Made by a program: the position numbers and the translations under genes. The notes below the pieces were generated by a model that was given only the letters and a program-made list of their open reading frames with translations, ran no database searches and was not told the origin of the DNA. From Bacteroidales bacterium UBA1715 (GTDB lineage: Bacteria; Bacteroidota; Bacteroidia; Bacteroidales; UBA1715): DNA of 64,000 nucleotides. Where the stretch lies: contig DCIX01000036.1 in the NCBI GenBank assembly GCA_002317135.1, positions 234,268 to 298,267 of the forward strand. The letters are read 5' to 3'. Below are positions 27,401 through 36,656 of the stretch, piece after piece; within the stretch, counting starts at the first letter, position 1; each line of letters begins with the position of its first letter.

Positions 27401-27931
27401 AAATGCAAGCGGATCCAGAGAAATGAAATTCTTCATAAAACCGCCCATTGGCGAGAGTAATAACTGCTTGTCGGCATTCAATTTTGCAGATATTGAGTCT
27501 GCCGAAAGAGTTCGTTCAATTCGCTCATAATCAGCATCGTCCAAATACAACGGCATATTTTCAATCACAAACTGGCCAACCTCCATAATTTGCTGTTGGT
27601 CAACCTGATACAAAACACTCTCAATTCTATGAAGCGAATCTCTTTGTTGTATGTATTCCACAAAAGCATCAACAGCATCGATTATGGCATATTCATCGGC
27701 AGAATCAGAAGAAACCGAAACCATAAGTGTATTTGCCGCACCAATATGCTGATAGGCAAACTGAATGTTCTCGTTTTCCTTACTTTGTGGCAAAAACGAA
27801 CTAATATCCTCTATTAGCGACACACGCGAAACCAATATCGCAGAACAAGCAATAATAGCAAACAAAATCGCACGCAATGCAAATGTGTGATTTTCAAAAT
27901 ACCGATAAACCGCTAATAGAACCTTTGTCAT
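24437..27931 (-). CDS. Trifunctional MMPL transporter / lysophospholipid acyltransferase / SAM methyltransferase
   Basis: This single 1164-residue protein joins three modules. Residues 1-830 form an RND/MMPL exporter with two six-helix halves and large extracytoplasmic loops (VGIAVNYPLHFLAHYQQGYS in the first half; NIILATFIFGQGDDYTIFVTE in the second, with transport-type acidic residues). Residues about 880-1060 form a PlsC-like acyltransferase with NHQSHLDL (H-x4-D), VENGIEDNV and FPEGTRSEN. Residues about 1100-1164 form a short class I methyltransferase-like tail (ENCGQGEFALLAALVKKN, ATDSDENNIAIA). This fusion is known in Bacteroidota aryl-polyene/flexirubin-type clusters, where it probably moves acylated polyene lipids to the outer membrane. 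No polyene synthase genes are visible nearby. Confidence 0.9.
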   Translation of the reverse strand: MTKVLLAVYRYFENHTFALRAILFAIIACSAILVSRVSLIEDISSFLPQSKENENIQFAYQHIGAANTLMVSVSSDSADEYAIIDAVDAFVEYIQQRDSLHRIESVLYQVDQQQIMEVGQFVIENMPLYLDDADYERIERTLSADSISAKLNADKQLLLSPMGGFMKNFISLDPLAFATPLLQSLNQSSPSSNYETIDGYIFDKDGKEAIIAVSSRFPVSETSENAKLIADIEQAMQATMQNNADVKLDCIGASAISIGNAQRIKMDSILSTAIALVFILALLLYFFRDVRALLIIVFSISFGALFGMAFVSLFKESVSVIAIGVGSIIVGIAVNYPLHFLAHYQQGYSKEQTIRDIIDPLVTGNLTTVGAFLSLVFIHSNAMKDLGLFASFLLIGTILFVLLFLPHLFKKNLFTKQERLSTNLTFNKIASYQLDKNMFVVIAVILITIPLFFFSKNTTFDSDLHSINYMTDSQREKMAKINAQTQQDKPTFFCVAEGESAETALQNYETLVPLFDSLKQEGLVSSISGISTCIPSKKVQEQRLKKWREFVSKQKDSLLIKLEQSCLANGFNSHAFKQFENILCAEYSVHDIDYFEPIMQSIGHNFVYMDTVNRKTLIYNIIGTEKDNRQIAEERLISDNSNIYTFDNTTLVTQMVSALSDDFDYVLYVCGLIVFLFLTFSFGRLELSLIAFVPLTIGWIWILGLMDIFDMKFNIVNIILATFIFGQGDDYTIFVTEGMMYEYTYRKKMLASYKNSVCLSAAIMFIGIGSLILAKHPAMHSLGEVTIVGMFSVVLMAYLFPPLLYRWLTQKNGKDRLIPITFKNLLTTIISFVVFLIGTIYLTLAGFISLTILGKTDSHKLWYHKRLCGTFRFLVKIIPGVSFDLQNVAQETFEKPGIIIANHQSHLDLMYLLLLNPKIICLTNRWVWRCPFYGWIIRYADFYPVENGIEDNVDVLRKAIDKGYSILVFPEGTRSENCDILRFHKGAFYLAKQLQVDIIPALIHGIGHVFPKTEFLLRKGKVTVQLLPRITTDNELYSEDVECRDFAKSVRKLYIREYEQLANEVETAEYYKDLVLHNYIYKSRQIEQQARKVLKDVDLCSKVDSLPNEGTYTIENCGQGEFALLAALVKKNLQIVATDSDENNIAIAKNCISVPGNLKFEVKR

Positions 27932-27937
27932 TTGCTA

Positions 27938-27945
27938 CAAAAGTA
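27938..27945 (-). promoter_or_regulatory. -7 box (TACTTTTG) of the MMPL gene
   Basis: TACTTTTG lies 6 bp upstream of the MMPL start codon at 27931, so the transcript may start at or just before the ATG. Confidence 0.5.
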
Positions 27946-27987
27946 GTGTTTTCTTTTTTAGCAAGTCCTAATCTCTTTTGTTTTTCA

Positions 27988-27995
27988 TACCTTTG
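27988..27995 (+). promoter_or_regulatory. -7 box (TACCTTTG) of the VWA-like gene
   Basis: A TAnnTTTG match 15 bp before the ATG at 28011, divergent from the MMPL promoter within a 79-bp intergenic space. Confidence 0.55.
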
Positions 27996-28010
27996 CAAGA
28001 CTAAAATGCA

Positions 28011-30101
28011 ATGACAGTATTTTCTGAATATAGTTTATGGTTCACACCACTATGCCTCGCTATTGGCATAGCAATTGCATTTTTTTTCTATAAGAACGAC
28101 CACAAACTACACGATGCTCCACGTTGGGTACAGCGATTATTATTCGCATTACGGGCATTCGTTGTTTCATTTCTTTTGTTCCTTTTAATAGCACCTGGAC
28201 TTGAACTTTGGAAAAGAACCATTGAAAAACCAACAATTGTTTTACTACACGACAATTCAAAATCTATTGTACTTACCAAAGATTCTAGCACATACAAAAC
28301 AGACTATATAGCAAAGTATCAAGATTTTACAAATAAATTACAAGACAATTACGATATTGCCCAATACACATTTGGTGAAGCAATAGAAGCTGCAAAAGAC
28401 ATTTCCTTTACCGAAGATGAAACAAATATTTCTGCTGCCTTACAAGATATAGCCACACGATACTATCAACAAAATCTTGGTGCAATTATCCTTGCCACCG
28501 ATGGAATTTATAATGCGGGAGAAAATGCTAAATATGCTACAACTTCGCTTACTACAACGCCGATTTACACCATTGCGTTAGGCGATACAACACAAGGTTG
28601 CGACAATGTGATTACCTCTGTTTTACACAATAAAATAGCTTTTCGTGACAATCCATTTCTTTTACGAATTTCTATTGAAAGCCACACACTGAAAGGAGTA
28701 AAATCAACAATAACCGTAAGCGAAAACGAAACAGTTTTGTTCAAAACAACAATTACTCCAAATACGGAACATTACTTCACTTCAATTGATTGTTCCTTAA
28801 CAAGCAAAGAAGTTGGTAAGAAAAAATACACAGTTCAAATTGAACATCATAACCAAGAAATCAATGCAGAAAACAACACATTTGTCTGTGCTGTTGATGT
28901 TTTGGAAAGCAAGCAGAAAATTGCAATCGTCTATGAATCAGTGCATCCCGATATTGCCGCCATTCATCGAGCAATTGCAAGCAATAAAAATTACGAATGC
29001 GATGTTATTACTCTTTCCGACAAAAAGGATTTCGTTTTACAAAACTATAATTGTTGTGTTTTGGTCGGACTTCCATCGGCATACGGGAAAGGCAAAGACA
29101 TAGTTGCAGACGCTATTCAAGCAAACATTCCATGCTTATTGCTTTACAATCAATCTACGGAACTTGCAACAGTTCAGGCACAAAATATTGGCGTACGCAT
29201 TTCGAACAATACAAAGACATTCGACGAAAGCAAACCGACATACAATAGCGATTTCTCATTATTCATATTAGACGAGAACTGCAAAAATCTGCTCAGTCAA
29301 GTGCCACCGTTGTTGGTTCCATTTGGTTCCTATTCAACAAGCGAGCAGACAAAAGTCCTTTGTAGTCAAACGATTGGAGATATTGAAACTGAACGACCGC
29401 TTATTGCTTTTTCAATGTGCAACAATGTGAAAGTCGGACTAATTCTTGGAGAAGGGTTATGGCGATGGCGCCTTTTTGACCATAAAACCAACGGAAGCTT
29501 CGAGGCTTTCGATGCCCTTATTAACAAGATTGTCGCCTATTTGGCAATTGCTGAACGCAAAGAATTATTCTCGGTAAACTGCGAAAGTGTTTTCACAGAA
29601 AATCAAGACATAGAATGTACTGCCGAGCTTTATGATAAGACATTTGAGCCTGTACCAGACCAATCAATCTCATTTGTAATAACAAACGAAAATGGGAAAG
29701 AATTTCCGTTCACATTTTCACCGAACAACCAATTTTATCAACTCAGTGCGGGTAAATTTCCAGAAGGGACCTATCAGTATCGTGCCACAACAACAATTGA
29801 CGGCAAAGAGTTAGTTAAAAAAGGTAGTTTCTTTGTCTTGCCACAACAAATTGAATATAAGCAAACGCAAGCAAACCATGCTTTGCTACAAAATATCTCA
29901 GAACAAACAGGAGGAATTATGGTATATCCAAACGAGCTCAACTCGTTGTTGCAACACATACAAACAAATTCCAACATTGTTGCTATTTCGCATACTAAAA
30001 AAGAACGAAACAGTATGCTGAATATGCCATTAATTCTGTTAATCATACTTCTTGCCGCTTCTGCGGAATGGTTCTTACGAAAATATTATGCGACATATTA
30101 A
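28011..30101 (+). CDS. Membrane protein with VWA-like domain
   Basis: The 696-residue product has two N-terminal transmembrane helices (residues about 10-28 and 43-63), a large extracytoplasmic part and a C-terminal helix (MPLILLIILLAASAEWFLR). The region after the second helix has IVLLHDNSKSIVL, a DxSxS-type MIDAS motif, and LATDGIYNAGENA, as in von Willebrand A domains. A glutamine-amidotransferase-like segment may follow (CVLVGLPSAYGKGKDIV). Proteins of this layout occur next to MoxR/BatA-type operons or DUF4159 genes in Bacteroidota. Function is unknown. It overlaps the DUF4159 gene by 14 bp. Confidence 0.8.
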   Translation: MTVFSEYSLWFTPLCLAIGIAIAFFFYKNDHKLHDAPRWVQRLLFALRAFVVSFLLFLLIAPGLELWKRTIEKPTIVLLHDNSKSIVLTKDSSTYKTDYIAKYQDFTNKLQDNYDIAQYTFGEAIEAAKDISFTEDETNISAALQDIATRYYQQNLGAIILATDGIYNAGENAKYATTSLTTTPIYTIALGDTTQGCDNVITSVLHNKIAFRDNPFLLRISIESHTLKGVKSTITVSENETVLFKTTITPNTEHYFTSIDCSLTSKEVGKKKYTVQIEHHNQEINAENNTFVCAVDVLESKQKIAIVYESVHPDIAAIHRAIASNKNYECDVITLSDKKDFVLQNYNCCVLVGLPSAYGKGKDIVADAIQANIPCLLLYNQSTELATVQAQNIGVRISNNTKTFDESKPTYNSDFSLFILDENCKNLLSQVPPLLVPFGSYSTSEQTKVLCSQTIGDIETERPLIAFSMCNNVKVGLILGEGLWRWRLFDHKTNGSFEAFDALINKIVAYLAIAERKELFSVNCESVFTENQDIECTAELYDKTFEPVPDQSISFVITNENGKEFPFTFSPNNQFYQLSAGKFPEGTYQYRATTTIDGKELVKKGSFFVLPQQIEYKQTQANHALLQNISEQTGGIMVYPNELNSLLQHIQTNSNIVAISHTKKERNSMLNMPLILLIILLAASAEWFLRKYYATY

Positions 30102-30738
30102 ATACATAGTATTCATATTGATTACGTTTCCCTTTGCTGCATTTTCACAGACAACGGTAAAAATCGGTGTATTGAAATACAGCGGCGGTGGTGATTGGTA
30201 CGGTAACCCAACGTCTGTACCGAATTTGGTAGAATTTTGCAATAAAACCATGCACATGAACGCCAGCCACAGCACCGTGGATGTTGGTAGCCAAGAGATT
30301 TTCAATTATACAATGGTACACATGACAGGACACGGAAACGTAGTATTTTCACCTTCGGATGTACAAAACCTACGAGAATACCTTTTAAGTGGTGGTTTTC
30401 TACATATTGACGACAACTATGGACTGGATAAATACATTCGCCGTGAGATGAAAAAAGTATTTCCCGATGCTGAATTTGTAGAACTTCCATTAGACCATCC
30501 TATTTATAATCAACAGTTTGCATTCCCGAAAGGATTGCCAAAAATCCACGAACACGATGCTAAACCGGCACAAGGATTTGGAATAGAAATAGATGGCAGA
30601 TTGGTCTGTTTTTATACCTACGAATGCGATTTAGGAGACGGCTGGGAAAACCCCGAAGTACACAACGACACCAACGAAATCCATCAAACGGCACTACAAA
30701 TGGGTGCAAATATTGTGAGATATATTTGTACACATTAA
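30088..30738 (+). CDS. Secreted DUF4159 protein
   Basis: From ATG 30088 the product is 216 residues with a signal peptide (IVFILITFPFAAFSQ). The body is the DUF4159 fold, a glutamine-amidotransferase-like Rossmann domain: GVLKYSGGGDWYGNPTSVPN, VHMTGHGNVVFS, LREYLLSGGFLHIDDNYG and YTYECDLGDGWENPEVHND. An upstream ATG at 30052 gives no signal peptide and is rejected. It is coupled to the VWA-like gene by a 14-bp overlap, so the two products probably act together in the periplasm. Confidence 0.88.
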   Translation: MRHIKYIVFILITFPFAAFSQTTVKIGVLKYSGGGDWYGNPTSVPNLVEFCNKTMHMNASHSTVDVGSQEIFNYTMVHMTGHGNVVFSPSDVQNLREYLLSGGFLHIDDNYGLDKYIRREMKKVFPDAEFVELPLDHPIYNQQFAFPKGLPKIHEHDAKPAQGFGIEIDGRLVCFYTYECDLGDGWENPEVHNDTNEIHQTALQMGANIVRYICTH

Positions 30739-30830
30739 AACCAAATCTTCCCAAAATATTCTCACTAATTATCACATTCCAATACTGACAAATACAAATT
30801 TCGCCGTATATTTATAGAAATTTTTGTCTT

Positions 30831-33800
30831 ATGCTAAACATCTACAAAGCCTCTGCTGGTGCAGGTAAAACATACACGCTTACAAAAGAATACATAAAAT
30901 TGTTGTTTAAAAAGGAAAACAACTATAGAAAAACGCTTGCCGTTACATTTACCAACAATGCCTGCGATGAGATGAAATCTCGTATTTTGGAAGCATTGTA
31001 CGAACTTTCCTACAATCCTGATGCACCGTATATAGAAGACTTGAAACAGGTGGAAAATACTGATGACATAACAATCATTCAGAAGAAAGCACATAGAATT
31101 TTCCGCGACCTATTACATAACTATTCATTCTTCTTTATCGAGACAATTGACTCGTTTACTCAACGCGTTATCCGTAACTTTGCAAAAGACTTAAATCTCC
31201 CTCCAAAATTCTCTTTGGAACTTGATCCAGACACAATTTTGGAAACAATTATTCGAAAACTTCTGACAAATTCAGCAGAAAATCCAGAATTACATAAGTT
31301 ATTGATAGACTTCGCTTTCGAAGATATTGATTCGAACAAACAAACGAATCTAAAAAAGGAAATCAAAGAAGCGAGTAAATTGTTGTTCGAGGAAAAATTT
31401 CAGGCAGAAAATACCGTAGCAAAAGACTTTGAAACAACATTGAAAAATATGCACACATTTTTCGATGAACAGTCTATTCTAATAAAAAATTACGAGCAAC
31501 AAGTTTGTGGCTATGCAAAGGATATTATTCAAGCAATAGCAAACACAGGATTAACCAAAGATGATTTCCGAAAATACGGAAAAGCATCGTGCCTAAATGT
31601 ACTTGACAAAATTATAGCAAAGGATTTCTCTAAAAATGTCGACACCATTTTGTCTGCCGATAAGGTCATTACAAAATCATTGGATGCAAGCAAGAAAATG
31701 CAGATTGAACTGCTCTATAACCAAAAACTTAGCGGGTTATTAGGAACATTGCATAGCTTACTTGGCGAATCTCCCGACAAACGAAATTATTATACAGCAA
31801 AAAAATATGTTCAACATAAACAAGGAATTATTCTTTCGCAATATATTCAGTCTGAATTAGATGCATATTGCCGAGACGAGAATGCATTTTTCTTGTCGTT
31901 TGCAAATATGTTGTTAAAAGGAATCATAAACAAAAGCGACACGCCATTTGTGTACGAGAAAATCGGACAACAAATCGAGAACATTATGATTGATGAGTTT
32001 CAAGACACATCAAATATGCAATGGGACAATTTCAAACCGATTTTATCAAACCTTTTGGCACAACAAACCGAAAATGAATCGTCTGGATACGGCCTTATTA
32101 TTGGCGATGTAAAACAGTCAATCTACCGTTTCCGTAATGGTGACTGGAACATTCTGCACAACCTAACGAATTCAGACAACAACGAATTTGAAATCAACGA
32201 TCATTCTGAGGAAATAAAAACAAACTTCCGCAGCTACAAAAATGTGATTGAATTCAACAACAAATTCTTTGAACTCTATTCAAAATTCGTTGATGCTCGT
32301 TTCAATCAAACATACGAAACGAACAAAGACACAATCACTACAATTTACGAAGACTGTGCACAACACACAAAAAAAGGCAGCGACGGATGCGTTGAAGTTC
32401 AACTGATAAATCCTGATGGAAGCATGTCGGCAAACGAAGCAAAAGAAATTCATCTACAAGCAATTTTCGACAAGGTTGTTTCACTTTTGCAACAAGGTCG
32501 TAATGCCGAAGATATCATGATTCTCTGCTATAAAAACAATACGATTTCCGACATTGTCCAATATTTCAACGAAAAGAAAAACGAGGAAGAATACAAAGAC
32601 TATGAGGAAGCGTTCTCTATTATGAGTAAGCAAGCTCTTCTTATAGACTCTGCTCCTTCCATCCAATTCATTATCAACTTTCTACAAAGAATGACAATGA
32701 ACGAAAAAGACAAAGGAAAAGAATTCGTTGATGCAAGTCTTGCGTTCTATTATCAAACATTATTTCCAGAACATGCCAACTCTGCTTCCCTACTCGACAT
32801 CAATACGATTCCCGATATTACAATCGGTAGAAACATGTCTATTTTCGACACTTGTGAGCAAATCATACTCCAATATAAACTAAACACCGTTTCTTCGGAA
32901 ATACCATTCCTTACGAACTTCCAAGATATTGTCCACAATTATTCAAAAAACAATAACACCAACATTTCTCATTTCTTGGAACACTGGGAGGAAATAAAAG
33001 ATAAAACCTATCTATCGCAAAGTAAGAGAATAGGTAGTTTGCAAGCGGCAACCATACACAGTTCCAAAGGTTTACAATATCCAGTTGTTATTCTTCCTGA
33101 CTTTGCCAAAACAACTGCACCGAAGAATGCACGTGCATTGTACAAAACAAACGACAATCGTCTTTCGATTGTAAAAATGGAAGGAGACATGAAAGAAACA
33201 AACTTTAAAGACGAGTTTGTAGAAGAAATGTATCTCACTGAAATAGACAATATTAACGCGCTATATGTAGCTTGTACACGAGCCGAAGAAGAGTTGTACA
33301 TCTTTGATGTTTGCAATAAGCAAAATGCAGAAAAAAAGAGAAATCTATTTGACGAAACGATTTCTGCAATGGACAATGACGAATGTGAAAACTACTTTTT
33401 CAGAAAAGGTACAGCAAACGCTTCAAAGACTACAAGACAAAGTACAAGCGGCCTAAACCAATATGTTGTTTACGAGCCGGAAGCAAGACTTTTGCCAGAG
33501 AAAAATTCCCGTCATTTCGAAGACAAGTTGAATCAACCACAAACACAACGAGAACATGGTTTGTTAATGCACCAAATTTTGGAACACATCACGACTGCTG
33601 AAGATATCGATCGTTGTATTTTGCAATATGCTCCAATAGAATTGGTAAACGAAAAAGAACGTGAGGAAATAACACAGTCACTTCGTACAAAATTAGCAGA
33701 CAGCCGTATCGCACCCTGGTTTGACAATAGTTGGGATTCTATTCTTACCGAACAAACGCTTATGATGCCAAACGGTATTGAAAAGCGTCCAGATAGAATG

Positions 33801-33971
33801 ATTGTACGTGGAAAAGAAATTACCGTTATAGATTATAAGTTCACAAAAGAACACGAAGAATCGCATATAAAACAAGTGAGAGAATATATGCATATTCTCT
33901 CACAAATGGGTTATACCACAAAAGGGTATATTTGGTATGTCGATTTAAACGATATCGTTGAAGTTGCTTAA
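30831..33971 (+). CDS. AddA/RecB-like UvrD-family helicase-exonuclease
   Basis: This 1046-residue protein has a SF1A helicase motor and a C-terminal nuclease. Motif I is KASAGAGKTYTLTKEY at residues 6-21 and motif II IMIDEFQDTSNMQW at about 385. Motif III is GDVKQSIYRFRNGD, motif V HSSKGLQYPVVILPDF and motif VI LYVACTRAEEELYI. The RecB-type PD-(D/E)XK nuclease near residue 1000 contains RPDRMIVRGKEITVIDYKF. It probably processes double-strand breaks for recombination. An AddB-like partner gene is not adjacent. Its stop overlaps that of the convergent acyl-CoA ligase. Confidence 0.9.
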   Translation: MLNIYKASAGAGKTYTLTKEYIKLLFKKENNYRKTLAVTFTNNACDEMKSRILEALYELSYNPDAPYIEDLKQVENTDDITIIQKKAHRIFRDLLHNYSFFFIETIDSFTQRVIRNFAKDLNLPPKFSLELDPDTILETIIRKLLTNSAENPELHKLLIDFAFEDIDSNKQTNLKKEIKEASKLLFEEKFQAENTVAKDFETTLKNMHTFFDEQSILIKNYEQQVCGYAKDIIQAIANTGLTKDDFRKYGKASCLNVLDKIIAKDFSKNVDTILSADKVITKSLDASKKMQIELLYNQKLSGLLGTLHSLLGESPDKRNYYTAKKYVQHKQGIILSQYIQSELDAYCRDENAFFLSFANMLLKGIINKSDTPFVYEKIGQQIENIMIDEFQDTSNMQWDNFKPILSNLLAQQTENESSGYGLIIGDVKQSIYRFRNGDWNILHNLTNSDNNEFEINDHSEEIKTNFRSYKNVIEFNNKFFELYSKFVDARFNQTYETNKDTITTIYEDCAQHTKKGSDGCVEVQLINPDGSMSANEAKEIHLQAIFDKVVSLLQQGRNAEDIMILCYKNNTISDIVQYFNEKKNEEEYKDYEEAFSIMSKQALLIDSAPSIQFIINFLQRMTMNEKDKGKEFVDASLAFYYQTLFPEHANSASLLDINTIPDITIGRNMSIFDTCEQIILQYKLNTVSSEIPFLTNFQDIVHNYSKNNNTNISHFLEHWEEIKDKTYLSQSKRIGSLQAATIHSSKGLQYPVVILPDFAKTTAPKNARALYKTNDNRLSIVKMEGDMKETNFKDEFVEEMYLTEIDNINALYVACTRAEEELYIFDVCNKQNAEKKRNLFDETISAMDNDECENYFFRKGTANASKTTRQSTSGLNQYVVYEPEARLLPEKNSRHFEDKLNQPQTQREHGLLMHQILEHITTAEDIDRCILQYAPIELVNEKEREEITQSLRTKLADSRIAPWFDNSWDSILTEQTLMMPNGIEKRPDRMIVRGKEITVIDYKFTKEHEESHIKQVREYMHILSQMGYTTKGYIWYVDLNDIVEVA

Positions 33972-35773
33972 ACAAACAACTTCGCGATTTCGTCTTTATA
34001 TTGTGCTTCTACAACACCACGTTTTACTTTCAATGTTGGAGTCAAGAAACCATTTTCCATTCCCCAAGTATCGGAAACAAGTGCAAATTTCTTAACTTGT
34101 TCTGTTTCACCAAATTCTTTGTTGAATGTGTCAATTTCTTTTCTAAATGCTTGAAATACAGCCTTATCTTTAATAATTTCTGCAGGCGAAGTATAAGCAA
34201 TGCCGTTTGATGCACACCAACTCTTCACATATTCAAAGTTTGGAGAAACAACTGCACCTGCAAATTTTTGTCCTTCACCAACTACAACTATATTTTCGAT
34301 GAATGGAGAAGTTGCCATTCTTTCTTCTATAACTTGTGGATTTACATATTTACCCATTGCAGTTTTGAACAAAGATTTAATACGACCAGTCAATACCAAT
34401 TGATTTCTGTCGTTGATATAACCAAGGTCACCTGTGTGGAACCAACCATCTTTATCGATAACTTCAGCAGTTAATTCAGGAGCTTTATAGTATCCCATCA
34501 TCACATTGTGACCACGGCAGATAACTTCACCTCTTTCTGAGATTTTAACTTCTGTTCCTGCCAATGCTGGGCCTACTGTTCCGGCTTCACGACCAAATTT
34601 GCCACGAGTATGTACGGCAACAACAGGAGAAGTTTCTGTCAAACCGTAACCTTCAAACAATGTCATTCCAATTGCATTGAAGAATGCAACCAAATGAGCA
34701 GGAATTGCAGCAGAACCCGATACCACAACATCAAAGTCACCACCGATACCTGCATAGATTTTGTCAAAAACTAATTTCTTTGCGATTGCGTGTTTCAAAC
34801 CGTAACCGAAAGGTCTATCGCTTTCTTCGATACGATACGCTTTAGCAACATCTACAGCCCAATAGAAAATCTTTTGAGACAAACCTTTCATCTTCTTTCC
34901 ATTGTCGTAGATCTTGTCATAGAATTTTTCCCAAACACGAGGAACGCAAGTCATCATTGTTGGACGAATTTCCTTAATGTTATCGGCAATTGTACCCAAG
35001 TTTTGTGCATAATAAACAGACATTCCAAGATATTGATATAGGTAAATCAACATTCTTTCGTACACGTGGCTCAATGGCAAGAAACTCAATGCACGAGTAG
35101 AACTTGCAGAAGGAATTGTACGCAATGCTTTTACTTGGCTAACCAAGTTGTTGTGCGACAACATTGCACCTTTTGGAGTACCAGTTGTACCAGATGTATA
35201 TACGATAGTGCAGCAATCCGTAGGTTTCACTGCATCTTTACGACGCTGTAACTCTTCTGGATTAGGGTTATTCTTACCTAATTCAAACAATTGTTCCAAA
35301 TAAGGATAATCTTTTCTGTCTTGGAAAGTATAGAAATGTTCTACATTTGGTAAGTCAGCCTTTACTGCAGTAATTTTCTTCATTACCTCAGCACCTTCCA
35401 TAATCACTACTTTTGCCTCGCAGTGATTCAAGATATAACGATAATCGTTTTCGCTAATAGTTGGGTAAACAGGAACAACAATAGCACCAGTTTGTTGAAT
35501 ACCCATATCTATCATATTCCATTCTGGACGGTTTGAAGAAATCAATACAACTTTATCGCCTACTTCAACACCCAACTTCATCAAAGCATAGCTGATGTTT
35601 GTTGCTGTTTCCTTATATTCATCTGGACTATATGTAACCCACGAACCACTATTTTTACCACCTAATGCAATGTTTTGGTGCGGGTTGTTTTCTTTGTAAC
35701 AATCAAGAAGATCAAATACTCTTGTTACATCTTTAAAATTTGAGAAATCTCTCAATACATACTTATGAGCCAT
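33968..35773 (-). CDS. Long-chain fatty acid-CoA ligase (AMP-forming)
   Basis: This 601-residue adenylate-forming enzyme activates fatty acids to acyl-CoA. The P-loop-like A3 motif is IVYTSGTTGTPKGAMLSHNN. A5 is FEGYGLTETSPVVAVH, A7 is GWFHTGDLGYINDRNQ, and A8 with the hinge is LVLTGRIKSLFKTAMGKYV. It resembles the FadD15/long-chain branch common in Bacteroidota. The gene is probably monocistronic, with a -7 box about 100 bp upstream. Its stop overlaps the convergent helicase gene by 3 bp in the shared TTAA. Confidence 0.92.
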   Translation of the reverse strand: MAHKYVLRDFSNFKDVTRVFDLLDCYKENNPHQNIALGGKNSGSWVTYSPDEYKETATNISYALMKLGVEVGDKVVLISSNRPEWNMIDMGIQQTGAIVVPVYPTISENDYRYILNHCEAKVVIMEGAEVMKKITAVKADLPNVEHFYTFQDRKDYPYLEQLFELGKNNPNPEELQRRKDAVKPTDCCTIVYTSGTTGTPKGAMLSHNNLVSQVKALRTIPSASSTRALSFLPLSHVYERMLIYLYQYLGMSVYYAQNLGTIADNIKEIRPTMMTCVPRVWEKFYDKIYDNGKKMKGLSQKIFYWAVDVAKAYRIEESDRPFGYGLKHAIAKKLVFDKIYAGIGGDFDVVVSGSAAIPAHLVAFFNAIGMTLFEGYGLTETSPVVAVHTRGKFGREAGTVGPALAGTEVKISERGEVICRGHNVMMGYYKAPELTAEVIDKDGWFHTGDLGYINDRNQLVLTGRIKSLFKTAMGKYVNPQVIEERMATSPFIENIVVVGEGQKFAGAVVSPNFEYVKSWCASNGIAYTSPAEIIKDKAVFQAFRKEIDTFNKEFGETEQVKKFALVSDTWGMENGFLTPTLKVKRGVVEAQYKDEIAKLFV

Positions 35774-35872
35774 AACGTTTTAATTTTTTTGCAAAAATTA
35801 AAGAAATCTATCTTTTAACAAAATAAATGGTATATACCTACCAGTAAATCCATAAAATCACGGATTTGGGTG

Positions 35873-35880
35873 CAAAAGTA
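35873..35880 (-). promoter_or_regulatory. -7 box (TACTTTTG) upstream of the acyl-CoA ligase
   Basis: TACTTTTG on the minus strand, about 100 bp before the ATG at 35773. The leader would be unusually long and A+T-rich. A nearer promoter cannot be excluded. Confidence 0.4.
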
Positions 35881-35921
35881 TCTAATTTGGGGTGAAATTC
35901 AAAAACAAAAAATCTATAAAC

Positions 35922-35947
35922 ATTCGTTTTTTAACTACCAAACGAAT
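35922..35947 (-). terminator. Possible terminator after trmB
   Basis: An 8-bp inverted repeat (ATTCGTTT/AAACGAAT) lies 5 bp after the trmB stop and is followed on the minus strand by a T-rich but interrupted tail. The stem is weak. Confidence 0.35.
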
Positions 35948-35951
35948 AAAA

Positions 35952-36656
35952 TTAGTCTTCTTCTTCAGGAAAATCCTCTATTGTTTTTGAAATACGGAAT
36001 TGCAAATAGGTAATTGGTTTCCCTTGAGTCAAATAATATGATTCATAGTGAGTCTTTACAGAAAGTACCTCATCGCAATATGGAGAATTGTACAAATTAT
36101 CTGTCGCAATCAAAATTTCTTGCTGATTATATTCCAAAAGCGACTTGGTATAATCAAACAATTCTTTACTGTCGGTTTTTAGATTCACAACTGCATTTGG
36201 TTTCAACATTCCCAAATACATATTCAAGAAACGAGGCGATGTTAAACGCTTCTTTGCACGCTTTTCGCGCAATTGTGGATCAGGGAACGTAATCCAAATT
36301 TCATCAACCTCATCTTTACCAAAAAAAGAGTCAATAAATTCAATACGAGTACGCAAAAAAGCGACATTATTCATTCCTGCTTCCAAAGCCGTTTTTGCTC
36401 CTCGCCAAAAACGAGCACCTTTTATATCAATTCCGATATAATTTTTATTTGGAAATTTTTGTGCAAGAGCAACCGTGTATTCGCCTTTTCCACAACCAAG
36501 TTCCAACACTATCGGCAAATCATTTTTCCAATACGACGCACGCCAATTATTTTTCAAAGTATAATCCTTACGGAATATTTCTTCAAAATTTGGTTGAATC
36601 ACATTGGGAAAAACCTCATTGTCGGCAAAGCGTTGTAGTTTATTTTTTGCACTCAT
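35952..36656 (-). CDS. trmB: tRNA (guanine-N7)-methyltransferase
   Basis: This 234-residue SAM-dependent enzyme methylates G46 of tRNA. The SAM site is VLELGCGKGEYTVALAQKFP, and YIGIDIKGARFWRGAKTA follows. The catalytic and tRNA-contact region contains the conserved ITFPDPQLREKRAKKRLTSP. Length fits the family. The ATG overlaps the gldH stop by one base (TAATG), so it is the last gene of a holB-ricT-gldH-trmB unit. Confidence 0.95.
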   Translation of the reverse strand: MSAKNKLQRFADNEVFPNVIQPNFEEIFRKDYTLKNNWRASYWKNDLPIVLELGCGKGEYTVALAQKFPNKNYIGIDIKGARFWRGAKTALEAGMNNVAFLRTRIEFIDSFFGKDEVDEIWITFPDPQLREKRAKKRLTSPRFLNMYLGMLKPNAVVNLKTDSKELFDYTKSLLEYNQQEILIATDNLYNSPYCDEVLSVKTHYESYYLTQGKPITYLQFRISKTIEDFPEEED

